A stretch of DNA of 64,000 nucleotides from Hyphomonas sp. (GTDB lineage Bacteria > Pseudomonadota > Alphaproteobacteria > Caulobacterales > Hyphomonadaceae). The notes under the pieces were generated by a model. The model was given only the letters and a program-made list of their open reading frames with translations. It had not been told where the DNA came from and did not search any database. Made by a program: the position numbers and the translations under genes. The stretch spans positions 1,302,001 through 1,366,000 of the forward strand of contig CP051229.1 of the NCBI GenBank assembly GCA_017792365.1, read 5' to 3'. Positions within the stretch are counted from its first letter, which is position 1, and each line of letters starts with the position of its first letter. Below, in pieces: positions 44,830-54,998 of this stretch.

Positions 44830-45684
44830 TTACTCGCCGCCAGCCCGCTGCGCCGCCAGCAGCCGCGCGCCCTCCAGCGAATAAGGCGTCGCACAGATCG
44901 TGAAGCGCTCGGGCATGTCGATCACATCGCGCGCCGCCGCCATCCGCTGCAGCGCCGGATGCGCAAGCCCGTTTGTCGCCAGCGATGGCGGATCAGACCA
45001 CGGCGTCTCCAGCGCCATCAGGTCGGGGTCAGTCGTCATCAACACTTCCAGCGGCACGTTCTGATGGCCAACCACGCCCAGCGTCTCGGCCAGCGTCCGG
45101 TAGCCGCCCGCGTTCACGATCTCCTCCGACAACGTGCCGGCGCCGGCCAGCCAGTTGTTCACCTCGATATCCGCGAACACCGGCATGTCGTCCTTCTCGC
45201 CTGCCTGCGCCTGCAGCGCCGCCATGTCGGCATCGAACCGCGCGATGATCGCTTCAGCCTTGGCGCGTTCGCCAACCAGATCGCCCATCCGCAAAAGGTT
45301 CGCCCGCATGTCGTCAAAGCTCATCTCCGGCGCAAAGTCCTCAACCTGCACCCCCAGCCGCCGCAACAGACCCACAGCCGGCCGCGCCGCATACGTTCCC
45401 GCCAGCACAAGATCGGGCTCCTGCAGCAACACCTCCTCCGCCAGACCATGATTGACGCTCAGCGCAGCGGCCGTGTCCCGCAATTCCGGCGGCGTCCGCT
45501 CATTCTGCAACGACAGGAAGGAGATCGATGCAATCCGCTCAGGCTCGACCAGCATCATCAGCATCTGGTCAGTGCACAGGTTCAGCGATGCAATCCGCTG
45601 CGGCTTGCCCTCATCGGCCCAGGCCGAGGCAGCCGCCGCCAGAACAGCGCAAAGTCCACCCAAGCTCAATCGGCGCGCCGCCAC
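44830..45684 (-). CDS. Periplasmic binding protein (BtuF/HmuT-like)
   Basis: 284 residues from GTG 45684, with AGGAG upstream. The signal peptide runs through SLGGLCAVLAAAASAWA. Class III binding-protein pattern: RIASLNLCTDQMLMMLVEPE, then EPDLVLAGTYA, the long helix and NVPLEVLMTTDPDLMALETP. First gene of the importer operon. The ligand is a cobalamin-, heme- or siderophore-type molecule. No cobalamin riboswitch was seen upstream, which argues mildly against vitamin B12. The 364 bases upstream hold no gene. Confidence 0.82.
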   Translation of the reverse strand: MAARRLSLGGLCAVLAAAASAWADEGKPQRIASLNLCTDQMLMMLVEPERIASISFLSLQNERTPPELRDTAAALSVNHGLAEEVLLQEPDLVLAGTYAARPAVGLLRRLGVQVEDFAPEMSFDDMRANLLRMGDLVGERAKAEAIIARFDADMAALQAQAGEKDDMPVFADIEVNNWLAGAGTLSEEIVNAGGYRTLAETLGVVGHQNVPLEVLMTTDPDLMALETPWSDPPSLATNGLAHPALQRMAAARDVIDMPERFTICATPYSLEGARLLAAQRAGGE

Positions 45685-46048
45685 GAATCCGCTCCTGCGG
45701 TACCAGCTCCAGCCGGGGGCCGCCCAAACCAACCACATACAAGCCCTTGGCGGGTCGATGCACATCGGTTGACCGCACGCGTCCGCCGGCTGTCGTCGGT
45801 ATCCGCTATGAGCAGGCAGCTCAAGAATTAACTCTGGATCGTCGTCGCGCGTCAGCCGTCCGTGCTGGTCGCATACGTTTCACCGGGCTGACGCGGCTTG
45901 TCAGCAATATTGGCAAACCATAGGCTCAACAGCGGTCGTGCCCGTCCCCCCCAACCCAGGGCACGGCTGGGCGGCGCGCTGGGCGACCAGCGCGCCGTGT
46001 CCATTGACGAAATTAGCCGGGCTATCGGCTGGTGATCGCCTTGGCGCA

Positions 46049-47256
46049 TCACTCCTTGGTCGCGCCAGCCAGACGCGCGACGAGCCCCACGATATCGCTC
46101 TGGCGGCTGGCATCCAGCTTCTGCAGCAGATGCTTCACCTGCACCCTAACCGTATCCACCTTCACGCCGCGCTTCTCGGCAATGGTGCGGATCCTCAGCC
46201 CCTGCGATAGCTGGATCGCAATGTCGGCCTCTGCGGGCGACAGGTGAAACAGTTGCATCAACTGACGCCCCCGGCGCGCCGGCCTGGCTGATCCAGATCG
46301 ATCAGGACCAACAGCATCCGTGCGCCCGGAAAGCCGTCGAGCCCGAGCCCACGCACAGCGATCGGCTCAACCAGAATGGGCCGCCGCCCGTCCGTACGGC
46401 GCACCACCGCATTCTCAAGCCCGACCAGCCCAAGAGTCGATCGTGCGCTCGCCGCCACCCGGTCGAGCGCCGCCTGGCTCGCGCGATCCTGCGCGCGCAG
46501 CACCCCGCGCACCGGACCGAACTCCTCATCGAAAATCTGCTCGGCCTGCGGCGTGAACTGCAACACCCGTCCGTCGCGCGATAGTGTCAGCGCCGCCACC
46601 CCAACGCTCGCCAGCCCGTCGAGCATGCCGTCCATACGCGCGCTGCGCAGGCGTTGCGCCACCAGCGCACTGCGATTCGCCGCCTTGGCCATCTGCTGCA
46701 GCAGCCTGATATCCTCAGGACGAACCGGCCCCCCGCGTTCGGATCGCGCGAACGAGTAGATCCACACCGAGTCGTCGATGGAAAACTTCCAACCGACATA
46801 GTTCGCCATGTCGTGGCGCTTGTAGAGCGTGTTGTAGATGTCAGATGACACGCGCTGCTCGGCAGGCACGTGTATGTTGTCCGCAAAGATCCGCCCGATC
46901 GGAAACGGCGCGATATAGCGCGCGCGAAAATCCGCAGCCAGCCAACCCTCTTTGGTATACGCGTTCAGTCCCGCCAGCGTCTCTTCGGTCGCCACGTAAT
47001 TCGGAACATCAAGCTCGGAATAAACCAGCGCTCCATGATCATAGCCGAGCATGCGCGCGATCTGTCCAAGATTGCGATCGAACACCTCCGGCGCAAACGC
47101 CGCCTCGTCGATAAGTCTCGCCAGCTCGGCTATCTTGGACACGCACCTGACCCAATCGTCTGCAGACCGCTCCCGCTGATCTCCACCCCCAACCGCACCT
47201 GACCATGAATCCTCCGTGAGCAGACTGCAGCGCCCTGAAATTGAATGGAAACCCAT
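46049..47256 (-). CDS. LuxR-type regulator with PAS-like sensor (frameshifted)
   Basis: About 400 residues when joined. The N-terminal 200 residues form a sensor-like region (QIARMLGYDHGALVYSELDV, SVWIYSFARSERGGP). A PAS-like unit follows (LTLSRDGRVLQFTPQAEQIF). The C-terminal GerE-type helix-turn-helix (LSPAEADIAIQLSQGL, GVKVDTVRVQVKHLLQKLDA) is in another frame. One missing G in the G run near 46270 separates them. Start codon uncertain; a GTG before SKIAELARLIDE (about 47141) is a shorter alternative. Its position suggests possible control of neighbouring genes, unproven. Confidence 0.78.
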
Positions 47257-47365
47257 CCCGCCGCCTCATTCAAGGGCCATACCCCATCTGGGGAATGCGG
47301 TCAGTAACCGCCGGTGATATCACAATGGCTGGGACGACATGGGGGGACGGGCGCAAGACTGCGCT

Positions 47366-47406
47366 GGGCGTCATTCCGGTCAATCCAACTGGCCGAAATG
47401 ACGCCC
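47366..47406. other. Long inverted repeat
   Basis: GGGCGTCATT (47366-47375) and AATGACGCCC (47397-47406) frame a partly paired GGTCA/TGGCC core. It lies beyond the stop of the GMC gene on the minus strand but lacks a U-tract. The GTCATTCCGG core resembles the repeats in gspG and gspH. Confidence 0.6.
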
Positions 47407-47438
47407 GGATAGCCGGCCCGGAAATCACTCAGTCACAA

Positions 47439-49031
47439 TCACTTGGAAGCCTGATGCAGGACCTTGCTGGCGTCCGCCAGGTCGCCGGTCGCGTGCGCCA
47501 CGGCCCGCGCCGTCAGCGCCATGATGGTCAGCGTCAGGTTATGCGGACCGATAGACGGAAAACTCGCGCCGTCCGTAACGTAAAGACCCGGCACATCCCA
47601 GACCTCGTTATTGGGGTTCAGCACCGACCCCTTCGGCTTGTCGCCCATCCGCGCCGTGCCGCACTCGTGCACCGCGCTCCCGCCAACCGCCGGCTTCAGG
47701 TCGACGTCGTGGAGTTGAGCCCCGGCGATCTCCGCAATCCCGCACGACCTCCGACTGGGCCTGGGCCGTCTCGTGCTCGGCTTCACTGTGCCGGAATTCG
47801 ATGTTCACAACCGGCACGCCATTGGCGTCACGCTTCGTCGGATGCAGCGTGACCTGATTGGATGCCTCCAGCGCCATCTCCGCGAACGACACGCACCAGC
47901 ATCGACCGGTCATCGCCCAGCGGCGAGCGGCATCTGAACCCCGAACGGGTGGGCGCTGTCCCTATCCGCATGACGATGCATCCGCGCCGCATAGAGGCAG
48001 CGGTCCTCGACTGTCTTCGCCTCTCCTCCTCCCGGCAGCCCCGGCCCGATCCCCTGCGCCGACACCAGCACGTGGTCCATCAGGTATTTGCCGAGCGCGC
48101 CGCCGTCCGCCCCGATCCCATCGGGAAAGGCTTTCGACTTCGAATTCAAAGTATCCGCGTGCTTCGATCGTGAAGCGCAGACAAAGACGATCGGCGCCTT
48201 CGCCGACTGCTCACTGCGCGTCTCCGCATCGATCCACGTCACGCCCTCAAGGCGCCCGGAAGCATCCACATCGACCTGCTTGACCGAAGCCCCCTCGCGC
48301 AACTGAACATTGTCGGCAGGCTGCTCCTCCACAAGCCGCGCGGGCCAGTCAGCCGACCGCCCCAGTTCAGGCGCAAGATCCGGCCAGCGTTCCTGCAACG
48401 CCGCCGCCAGCGCAGCCTCGGCCGACGTCATGGGCGGCGTCTGCTCGCCGCTCGCATCCAGCCCCAGCATGCCCGATACTCGATCATACCAGGGCGCCAT
48501 CTCCGCTCCGCTGATAGGCCATTGCGGACCGGCGCCGCGTTCGCCCGAGAAATGACGATCCGTAATGCGATTATACTGTCGGCCATGCCCCGGAACCGTC
48601 ATCCGCCCGTTGACGCCATGCGCGCGAAACCAGGCGAAATCCGTACCCGGGCTGGTCGTATACGGATGGTCGCGGTCATCCACCAGCGACATGGGATCAA
48701 GCTCCCACGCAAAGAAGCGACACTGTCGAGGCTGTCGAACGCTGCCGAACAGCTTCAATCCCTTGCGCGCAGCGTTGAGGACCTTGGGCGGAAAGAAGCG
48801 ATAAAAACCGGGCCGCGCCAGGTAACGCACGCCATGCGCAAGCGCATAGGAATATGGCCGCGCGAAAAAGCCAGAGCGCAATCCGGCATCCAGAACCAGA
48901 ACCCGGATACCCATCCGCGCAAACAGCGCCGCAGCGATCGATCCCGCAGCCCCTGCCCCGATGATGATCGCATCGAAGTACAGCCTGTCGGTCAGCAGGT
49001 CGTTGGTCAGCTTCGTGTATGCAAAGGCCAT
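47439..49031 (-). pseudogene. GMC-family oxidoreductase (several frame breaks)
   Basis: About 530 residues over three frames. The N terminus has the FAD-binding motif IIIGAGAAGSIAAALFARMG. The C terminus has AVHECGTARMGDKPKGSVLN, then GLYVTDGASFPSIGPHNLTL, the standard GMC catalytic His region and end. Breaks are implied near 48165 (CASRSKHAD instead of an ALEST-like sequence), 47985, 47915 and 47745. Four breaks are more than elsewhere, so it may be a true pseudogene. The family oxidises alcohols or sugars using FAD. Directly upstream on the same strand is the aminotransferase. Confidence 0.78.
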
Positions 49032-49056
49032 CTGTCCCCCTCGCCGGCAGGCGCTG

Positions 49057-50265
49057 CTATCTGGCCGCGGCTGGAACGCTTGTCTGGCCGTCCGGCTGAG
49101 TCATCCCGCCCGCTTCTGTCTGCTCGGTAGACGGCGCCGCCAGCGCCCGGGCCTTCCAGCGCGCAACCGGCGTCGGCCAGCGCTCGCTCAGATAGATCCG
49201 GCAGGTCCGACGCAGGATGTCCAGCGTCCGCGCACAGGTCGAAGCGTCATAGCTGATCTCGCGATGGGCCCATGCCCATGGATTGAGATCGCGGTGCGCG
49301 CTGCGCTTCTCGAGGATCGGCTTCCAGTTCGTGTAGACGTGCTTGGAATTGTCGAACAACCGATAGGCGCCCGGCCGCTCGGCATACCGGATCGCCTCCC
49401 TCTCGGTCTCGAAGATCACCGTCATGCCAGCCGCGCTGTCGACGTCGTGGTGAGGCGACAACCTGAGATCGCTCTTGTCCGCCAGCACCCCCGCGACCGC
49501 TGCACGGCTGCGCGTCAGCCCGCGAATATACCCCGGCAGCCGCGAGAGCTGTGCGTCCAGCATGGCGCCCTGGATTTCGGTCACACGCGCATGCCCGGAG
49601 ATGAACGACGGCTCGCCGCCCTCCGCATACCCCGGACGCGCCCACGCCCCGAGATCGTGGAAGTTCATGATCCGCTTGAACAACGCAGCGTCATTGGTCA
49701 CGACGGCCCCGCCCTCGCCGATATTCATGTTCTTGAAGTGGTTGAAACTGAAAACGCCGATGTCGCCGATCGATCCGCACATGCGTCCCTTGTAGGACAC
49801 GCCAACCGCCTGACAGGCGTCCTCGACAACTCGCAGGTTATGGCGTCTGGCGATCTCCATGATCGCGTCCATGTCGCACGGCGCATTCGCCATGTGCACC
49901 GGGATGATCGCCTTGGTGTGAGGCGTGATCTTCTTCTCGAGGTCCGCCGGATCCATCGTCAGGGATTCATCGATATCGACCAGAACCGGAACCGCTCCCG
50001 CCAGCGCCGGCGCAGCGGCTGTGGCGATCCAGGTATAGGCCGGCACCAGCACCTCATCGCCCGGCCCGACGCCAATCGCCGTCATCGCGGCATGAAGCGC
50101 GGTCGTACCGCTCGTCATCGCAAGCGCGTGCTGCGACCCCATATGCTCAGCAAACCGTGTCTCGAACCGGGATGTCAGCTGCAGCGGGCCCTCATGACGC
50201 AGGAGGTTGCCGGCTGCGATGGCGCGGCCGACGGCGACACACTCTCTAATTCCCGGCTTGGGCAT
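49057..50265 (-). CDS. DegT/DnrJ/EryC1/StrS aminotransferase
   Basis: 402 residues from ATG 50265, with GGGAA upstream. The PLP fold is clear: MTSGTTALHAAMTAIGVGPG, DEVLVPAYTWIATAAA, VVEDACQAVG and the Schiff-base lysine in FSFNHFKNMNIGEGG. Such enzymes make amino sugars or amino-polyols for glycans and secondary metabolites. The C-terminal 30 residues are Ala/Thr/Gln-rich. Its neighbour is a GMC oxidoreductase, so an oxidation-then-amination route is plausible by inference. Confidence 0.88.
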   Translation of the reverse strand: MPKPGIRECVAVGRAIAAGNLLRHEGPLQLTSRFETRFAEHMGSQHALAMTSGTTALHAAMTAIGVGPGDEVLVPAYTWIATAAAPALAGAVPVLVDIDESLTMDPADLEKKITPHTKAIIPVHMANAPCDMDAIMEIARRHNLRVVEDACQAVGVSYKGRMCGSIGDIGVFSFNHFKNMNIGEGGAVVTNDAALFKRIMNFHDLGAWARPGYAEGGEPSFISGHARVTEIQGAMLDAQLSRLPGYIRGLTRSRAAVAGVLADKSDLRLSPHHDVDSAAGMTVIFETEREAIRYAERPGAYRLFDNSKHVYTNWKPILEKRSAHRDLNPWAWAHREISYDASTCARTLDILRRTCRIYLSERWPTPVARWKARALAAPSTEQTEAGGMTQPDGQTSVPAAAR

Positions 50266-50471
50266 CGCTATTCCCGCACTTCGCCTTCCTGTTGAGCGGC
50301 AGGGATGCAAGAACCGCTCCGGTATACCGCCCGACTGTACGTGCCGTCACAGGCGACCGCGAGACCATTCCACCCAATGGTTAACACCGACCGAGGAACA
50401 CGCATCCGGCGCGATGCGCCGCCCCCGGCCTCAGGAGGGAAGGCCTATACCCGTTGGAGAAGCGATAGGAC

Positions 50472-50548
50472 TGGCGACCCCGACAGGATTTGAACCTGTG
50501 ACCCTCAGATTAGGAATCTGATGCTCTATCCTGCTGAGCTACGGGGTC
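50472..50548 (-). tRNA. tRNA-Arg (anticodon CCT)
   Basis: On the minus strand an acceptor stem GACCCCG/CGGGGTC, D arm TAGCTCAGCAGGATAGAGC, anticodon loop TTCCTAA with anticodon CCT, T arm GGTTCAAATCC and an encoded CCA end are all present. It reads AGG codons. No other tRNA is adjacent. Confidence 0.95.
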
Positions 50549-50753
50549 CGCCCATGGGGCTTATGCCTGCAAATCAGGCGGCGCCCAACCTCCGGCGCGG
50601 CGATTCTCGCGCAGATCTCCACCGTTTCCCCGCGAATGGCGCATTTCCCTTCGTTTCCCGGGCGCCTTGGCCCGTTGCGTCGAAATCACGGCCGCGTGTA
50701 TGAAGAGGCCGTCAGCGCGCAACTCCGGGGGCGCTGACGCCAGGGCGTAGGTG

Positions 50754-51809
50754 ATGGAATTGAGCCCCCTTGTAGATCAGGCGCGGGAGGCATGGGCCCG
50801 CGTGACGACGCTGTTCGCGGCATCGCCCGAGCTGTCGGCTGTCGGATTCCTCATCGGCGTCGCGGTGACGCTGGTCGTGCTGTTCTGGCTGTTGAGCCTG
50901 GCATTTGGCGCCCTCAACGCCGCACGCCGCAGCGCCAGCATCGCCCGCATCCGCGCCGGCGGCGAAGCCGGCGCCCGTATCGTCATCGCACAGCCGGGAT
51001 CGGGACGCCGCCGCGCAATCACACGGTTTCTCGCTCTCGCCTGCGACCGCTACCTGAAGGACTACATGTTCGGCGGCAACTTCACTGTGCTCCGCCACCC
51101 GGGCGGCGTGAACAACGAAGCGCAGGCCGCAGCCTTCCTCAAACGCTCCGAGGCCGACCTCGTCGTCTGGTCGGAGACCCGCAAAGGCGTCAAGGGCGGC
51201 CTCGCCTGCATCCTGTCGCGGCCGACGCGCCCCAACGAGGAACAGCGCCCGGCCTCGAAACTCGCCATGCCGAAATCAAAGTCCAGCTGGACCGAAATGC
51301 TCGGCCGCGCCCTCGCCTACGCCGCCGCCAAGCAATACCGGCCCGCACTCGGCCGCCCGCAGGACTTCCGCGCCGAGCGTCTCGCCCCGGTCGTCGAACT
51401 CCTCATCTCGATCCGTGACTCAGGCCCAGCCGCCGACCCTGCGCTGCTCGCCGACATTCGCGACGACGCAACCGCCGGCGCCTTGCAGATCGCACTCGCC
51501 GAGCCGGCATGGGTCATGCGCGCCGAACAGATCGCGCGCGACACGCTGGCCAACCTCGACCGGGCCAAAGCCCCCGACCGCTGGGTCAACGCCAAGATCG
51601 CCCTCGGCCGCGCCCTGCGCCTGCGCGCCGACCACAAGTTCGATCCGCTAATCCTGCGCGAAGCGGTCGACCACCTCCAGGAAGCCATGGAAGCCCTGCG
51701 CGGCGAGCCACGCCTGCGCCTCGCAGAAGCCGCAGCGCAGGCCATCGCCGACAGCAAGCGCCTCCTGTCAGGCCAGCGCAAATTCTCGATCACTGGCGGC
51801 GGCATCTAG
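50754..51809 (+). CDS. Membrane-anchored conserved hypothetical protein
   Basis: 351 residues from ATG 50754; GTG 50751 is also possible. One TM segment lies at about 28-52 (AVGFLIGVAVTLVVLFWLLS). The cytoplasmic part begins with an Arg-rich helix and an alpha/beta unit (GARIVIAQPGSGRRRAITRF, EADLVVWSETRKGVKGGLAC), followed by helical repeats with TPR character near 280-335. The first domain recalls nucleotide-binding or TolB-like folds, but I do not recognise the family. It stands alone beside the tRNA and converges on the flippase. Confidence 0.65.
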   Translation: MELSPLVDQAREAWARVTTLFAASPELSAVGFLIGVAVTLVVLFWLLSLAFGALNAARRSASIARIRAGGEAGARIVIAQPGSGRRRAITRFLALACDRYLKDYMFGGNFTVLRHPGGVNNEAQAAAFLKRSEADLVVWSETRKGVKGGLACILSRPTRPNEEQRPASKLAMPKSKSSWTEMLGRALAYAAAKQYRPALGRPQDFRAERLAPVVELLISIRDSGPAADPALLADIRDDATAGALQIALAEPAWVMRAEQIARDTLANLDRAKAPDRWVNAKIALGRALRLRADHKFDPLILREAVDHLQEAMEALRGEPRLRLAEAAAQAIADSKRLLSGQRKFSITGGGI

Positions 51810-51835
51810 GCCGCCAAGCTTCTAGAAGAGCCGTG

Positions 51836-53080
51836 TCAGGCTCTGTCGGCCTGATCCACGGCAGGACCGAACAGGACATACACCGCAAACGCCGACCACC
51901 CCAGAAACCCGGCAAGCGAAAAAGCGCCAATGCCCATCATCACATCGCCGGCGCTCAAAGCCGGCAGTGCCGCGGCATACGCAGCAACCGCAATCGCGCC
52001 CTCCCAGACGAGCACGACGGACAGCCTCGATCGGCTCTGACACAGGCAAAGCGCGGGCACCTTCACGACATCGCCGGCGACAACCAGCACCAGCCCGCCC
52101 GCCAGCCGCCCCGCGTCGCGCCATTCCTCACCCAGCGCAAAGCCAAAGATCTCGGCGCCCGCGAATTGCATCGCAACCACCACGATCACCATACATGCCA
52201 GCAGGCCGTAAGTATGACGGCGCGCCCGTCCGCGCGCATCCGCGTATGGCTGCGCCGACATCGTTCCCAGCATCGACTGGCGATAGGATGCGTTGAACAG
52301 GGCGATCGGCGCCATGAAGACCCGATAGGCCACCCAATAATACCCCGCCCACACCGCATCTGCGTACCTGAGGAGGAGCAACGGCATCCCGTTCCAGAAG
52401 ACGGCGGATATCAGCCCTTGCGGAAGAACGAACAGCGGGTAGCGCCGGTATTCTCGCGCCAGCGCCACGAACGCGCCGGGACCCAACCACTTCGGAGACT
52501 GCCGCGTCCGCACAAGGTCGATGATCGACAACAGCCCCGAGACCGCGGCGCCGGCGATCGCGCCGCCGACAAGCCCCAGCGCGCCGAGCGGGGAGAACCC
52601 CGCCTGCAAGCTCACGGCTGATCCCGCCCGCGCGACCGAGTTGACGCCCGTAATCCGGAACCGTTCCCGCCGGCTCTGCCAGTACGAAAAAATCTCGATC
52701 TGCGCTGTCAGTACGGTCAGCGTGGCGCACAAGGCGAGGAAAAACCAATTCGCCAGCCCGACATCCGGCTCGCCAGACAGCTGCACGAACAGCCACGCAA
52801 CCGGCAGCGCCAGCAGGAGATTGCATAGCGTTGCGAGAGCAAACAGCGAGCGCGCGTCTTCATCCTGCTCGGCGACTGGAATCGCAAAATGAAAGCGCCC
52901 GTGGACGACCGACTGCGAGAGCGCGACAACACCAAGTATGCCGGCCACGATGCCGAAGGCGACCGGACTATAAAGGCGGGTCAGCACCGGTGTGGCGATG
53001 ATCGTGAGCGCCTGCCCGAACGAACTCGCTCCCAGCAGGAAGACAAACGGGTGGCGCACCCACGCTGGAAGCTGCTTCAT
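51836..53080 (-). CDS. Polysaccharide flippase (Wzx/MOP superfamily)
   Basis: About 414 residues from ATG 53080, with 12 or so hydrophobic helices. The first helix pattern FLLGASSFGQALTIIATPVLTR (split by motif) followed by LYSPVAFGIVAGILG is typical of O-antigen/exopolysaccharide translocases. It would flip lipid-linked repeat units across the inner membrane. Located at the edge of the exopolysaccharide cluster, on the opposite strand to the glycosyltransferases. Confidence 0.85.
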   Translation of the reverse strand: MKQLPAWVRHPFVFLLGASSFGQALTIIATPVLTRLYSPVAFGIVAGILGVVALSQSVVHGRFHFAIPVAEQDEDARSLFALATLCNLLLALPVAWLFVQLSGEPDVGLANWFFLALCATLTVLTAQIEIFSYWQSRRERFRITGVNSVARAGSAVSLQAGFSPLGALGLVGGAIAGAAVSGLLSIIDLVRTRQSPKWLGPGAFVALAREYRRYPLFVLPQGLISAVFWNGMPLLLLRYADAVWAGYYWVAYRVFMAPIALFNASYRQSMLGTMSAQPYADARGRARRHTYGLLACMVIVVVAMQFAGAEIFGFALGEEWRDAGRLAGGLVLVVAGDVVKVPALCLCQSRSRLSVVLVWEGAIAVAAYAAALPALSAGDVMMGIGAFSLAGFLGWSAFAVYVLFGPAVDQADRA

Positions 53081-53280
53081 GCTCGCGATGACTCTAGAGC
53101 TCCAGCGTCGCGCGCGCATTCATACTGGACACCCGCGCTCTCCCTCACAGTCAGACAAGACCCATATCCGCCGCTTCGCGCCTCATGCAACGCCAATCGC
53201 CCCGTAAGGCGCATGGCGCGTCCGGATCGCACGCAGAACACACAGCGCGGCGCGATCAGCGCAATCGAGCCAGCCTGCGA

Positions 53281-54586
53281 TTAACTTGCGATAAGCCGCG
53301 CAGGCGAAACGATCCGATGCGGCGCCTTCTGGTTTCCCGACATATCGTTGTTGACCAGCCGCACGCGCGCGCCCTTCTGCCCCGCAAAATAAAGTCCATA
53401 CGCCTGATGCGCCCCGGGCCCCAGCCGGCTGTCAGCAACCACAAGCGACGCCAGGTGCTCCGCCCTCACACCGCTGTCATTCACCTCGCGCCGCTGGTTG
53501 TTGTCCGAGAAGCGACAGTCCCGCAGCACATCCTCAACCGCCGCCGGCCGGTCCATATGCGCATTGCGATAGCCGTTCTCGCCGCAACGTTCGGCGACGA
53601 CCCGCTCCTTGAGGCCGCCCGACGTGACCCGATAACCGGACTCGATACAGCCGCTAGCCGTGAAATCGCGGACGGTCAGGTCCGGCACCAGCGTGTTGTT
53701 GGGTGAGTAGATGCACGACCGTCCGCCGCTCTGCCGTCCACGCTCCAGACGTATGCGATCAATCCTGCCGCCCGCGACGTGGCTAAGCCGCACAAGCGTC
53801 ACGCTGTCATCCACGTCCGAAACGCTGAGGTCCCGGGCAAAGACGTCCTCGATTGACCCGTCATGGGCGACACAGTGCAACGCATTGGCGCCGTTCCGCC
53901 CGCGCAATCCGCTGGCGGCGACGTTGCTGACACGCCCCCTGCCGACATCCGTCTCAAGCACCAGCGCCGCTTCGTCACCGCCGACCGCCTCCAGATTGCT
54001 GGCGATCAGACCGTCGCACCCAGTGGCCGCAACCGCACCCCAGCCGCCCCGGGACGTGACATTCGCCACGGATACCGACTGCGAGTTCACCGGCCTGGCG
54101 GCATAGCTGGCCGCGATGTGAACCAGGTATCCATCGTCAAAGCCCGCACCGCTGATCGCGAGTGCCGACAGATCGACATCCCGCGCGCCAAGCAGGTAGA
54201 TCCCCCTCAGCAGCTTCCCGGCGCCGAACTCACTGGCCAGCGTCAGGCTGCCCATCATGCGATAGGGGCCCATAGGTCGTGTCCCGGAACCACCGCCCAG
54301 CAGGATCAGCGACTGGCGCGATGGGGCACGCGGAAACACCAGCACGGTATCGTCAAACAGGAGAACCGAGCCCTCCCGGGGGCGCAACTCTTCCACAACA
54401 TAGGTCTTGGAGGAAAAGCGGACGTTGAACGCGGCGTCCAGCGCCGCCTGCGGGCTTGAAAGTCATCGACGGACACAAATGCGTCCAGCGCGCCAGCAAC
54501 AGACCGTTGAGCGCCTGCGGACCTTCAAGGTCCGCGATCGCGCCTCCGGCGAGCGCTCCGATCAATGTCCGGCGGTTCAGGATCAT
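53281..54586 (-). CDS. Exported right-handed beta-helix protein (frameshifted)
   Basis: About 430 residues when joined. ATG 54586 opens a Tat-type signal (NRRTLIGALAGGAIA). Two frame breaks near 54490 and 54462 separate it from SPQAALDAAFNVRFSSKTYV and EELRPREGSVLLFDDTVLVF. This start is typical of pectate-lyase-superfamily helices. Repeating strands follow (DVDLSALAISGAGFDDG, RVSNVAASGLRGRNG, PDLTVRDFTASGCIESG). It may be a polysaccharide lyase or modifier acting on the polymer made by this cluster. No catalytic residues could be assigned. Confidence 0.72.
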
Positions 54587-54998
54587 ATATCGGTCCTCGG
54601 CTGGCGTCGGACGATACAGCAACACTTCGCACGCCGCGCGACGTTCCGACCAACACCGCTCCGCCCGCCAACACAAGCCTCGAACTGCTCAGCCGCACGC
54701 CCGATTATCCGCAATGATCAGCAAACATAGGTAAGCTGTCTTCGGCGCCAGCTCGCGAGCGAAGCTGGATTACGTGCAGGAGTTCGCCCATCCAGGGAAC
54801 TCAAGGCGCCCTCGTGGCTAGCTCCTCCCCGGCGGCATATCCCCTGCACGAGCCTGTGGTAGGCGTCACCTCATCTTGCTAGACAGAGCAAAGCCCAGAC
54901 CAGCCGCATTTGATGATTTGGGTGAGATGATATCTGGCTATTTCCGGCGCCAAGAGCGATTATTTGAATGCGTCTGGGGTGGGATTTAAAGGTACGGC

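Noticed and set aside
43483-44903. Plus-strand open frames rich in Arg/His/Pro opposite the ABC importer
   Set aside because: They are antisense to FecCD and ATPase genes with all motifs intact. The composition is typical of GC-rich shadow frames.
45685-46048. Possible cobalamin riboswitch before the BtuF-like gene
   Set aside because: No B12-box-like sequence was found on the minus strand in this interval. The ligand was therefore left open.
51797-51816. GGCGGC/GCCGCC hairpin at the stop of the gene ending at 51809 as a terminator
   Set aside because: The stem overlaps the stop codon and has no U-tract on either strand.
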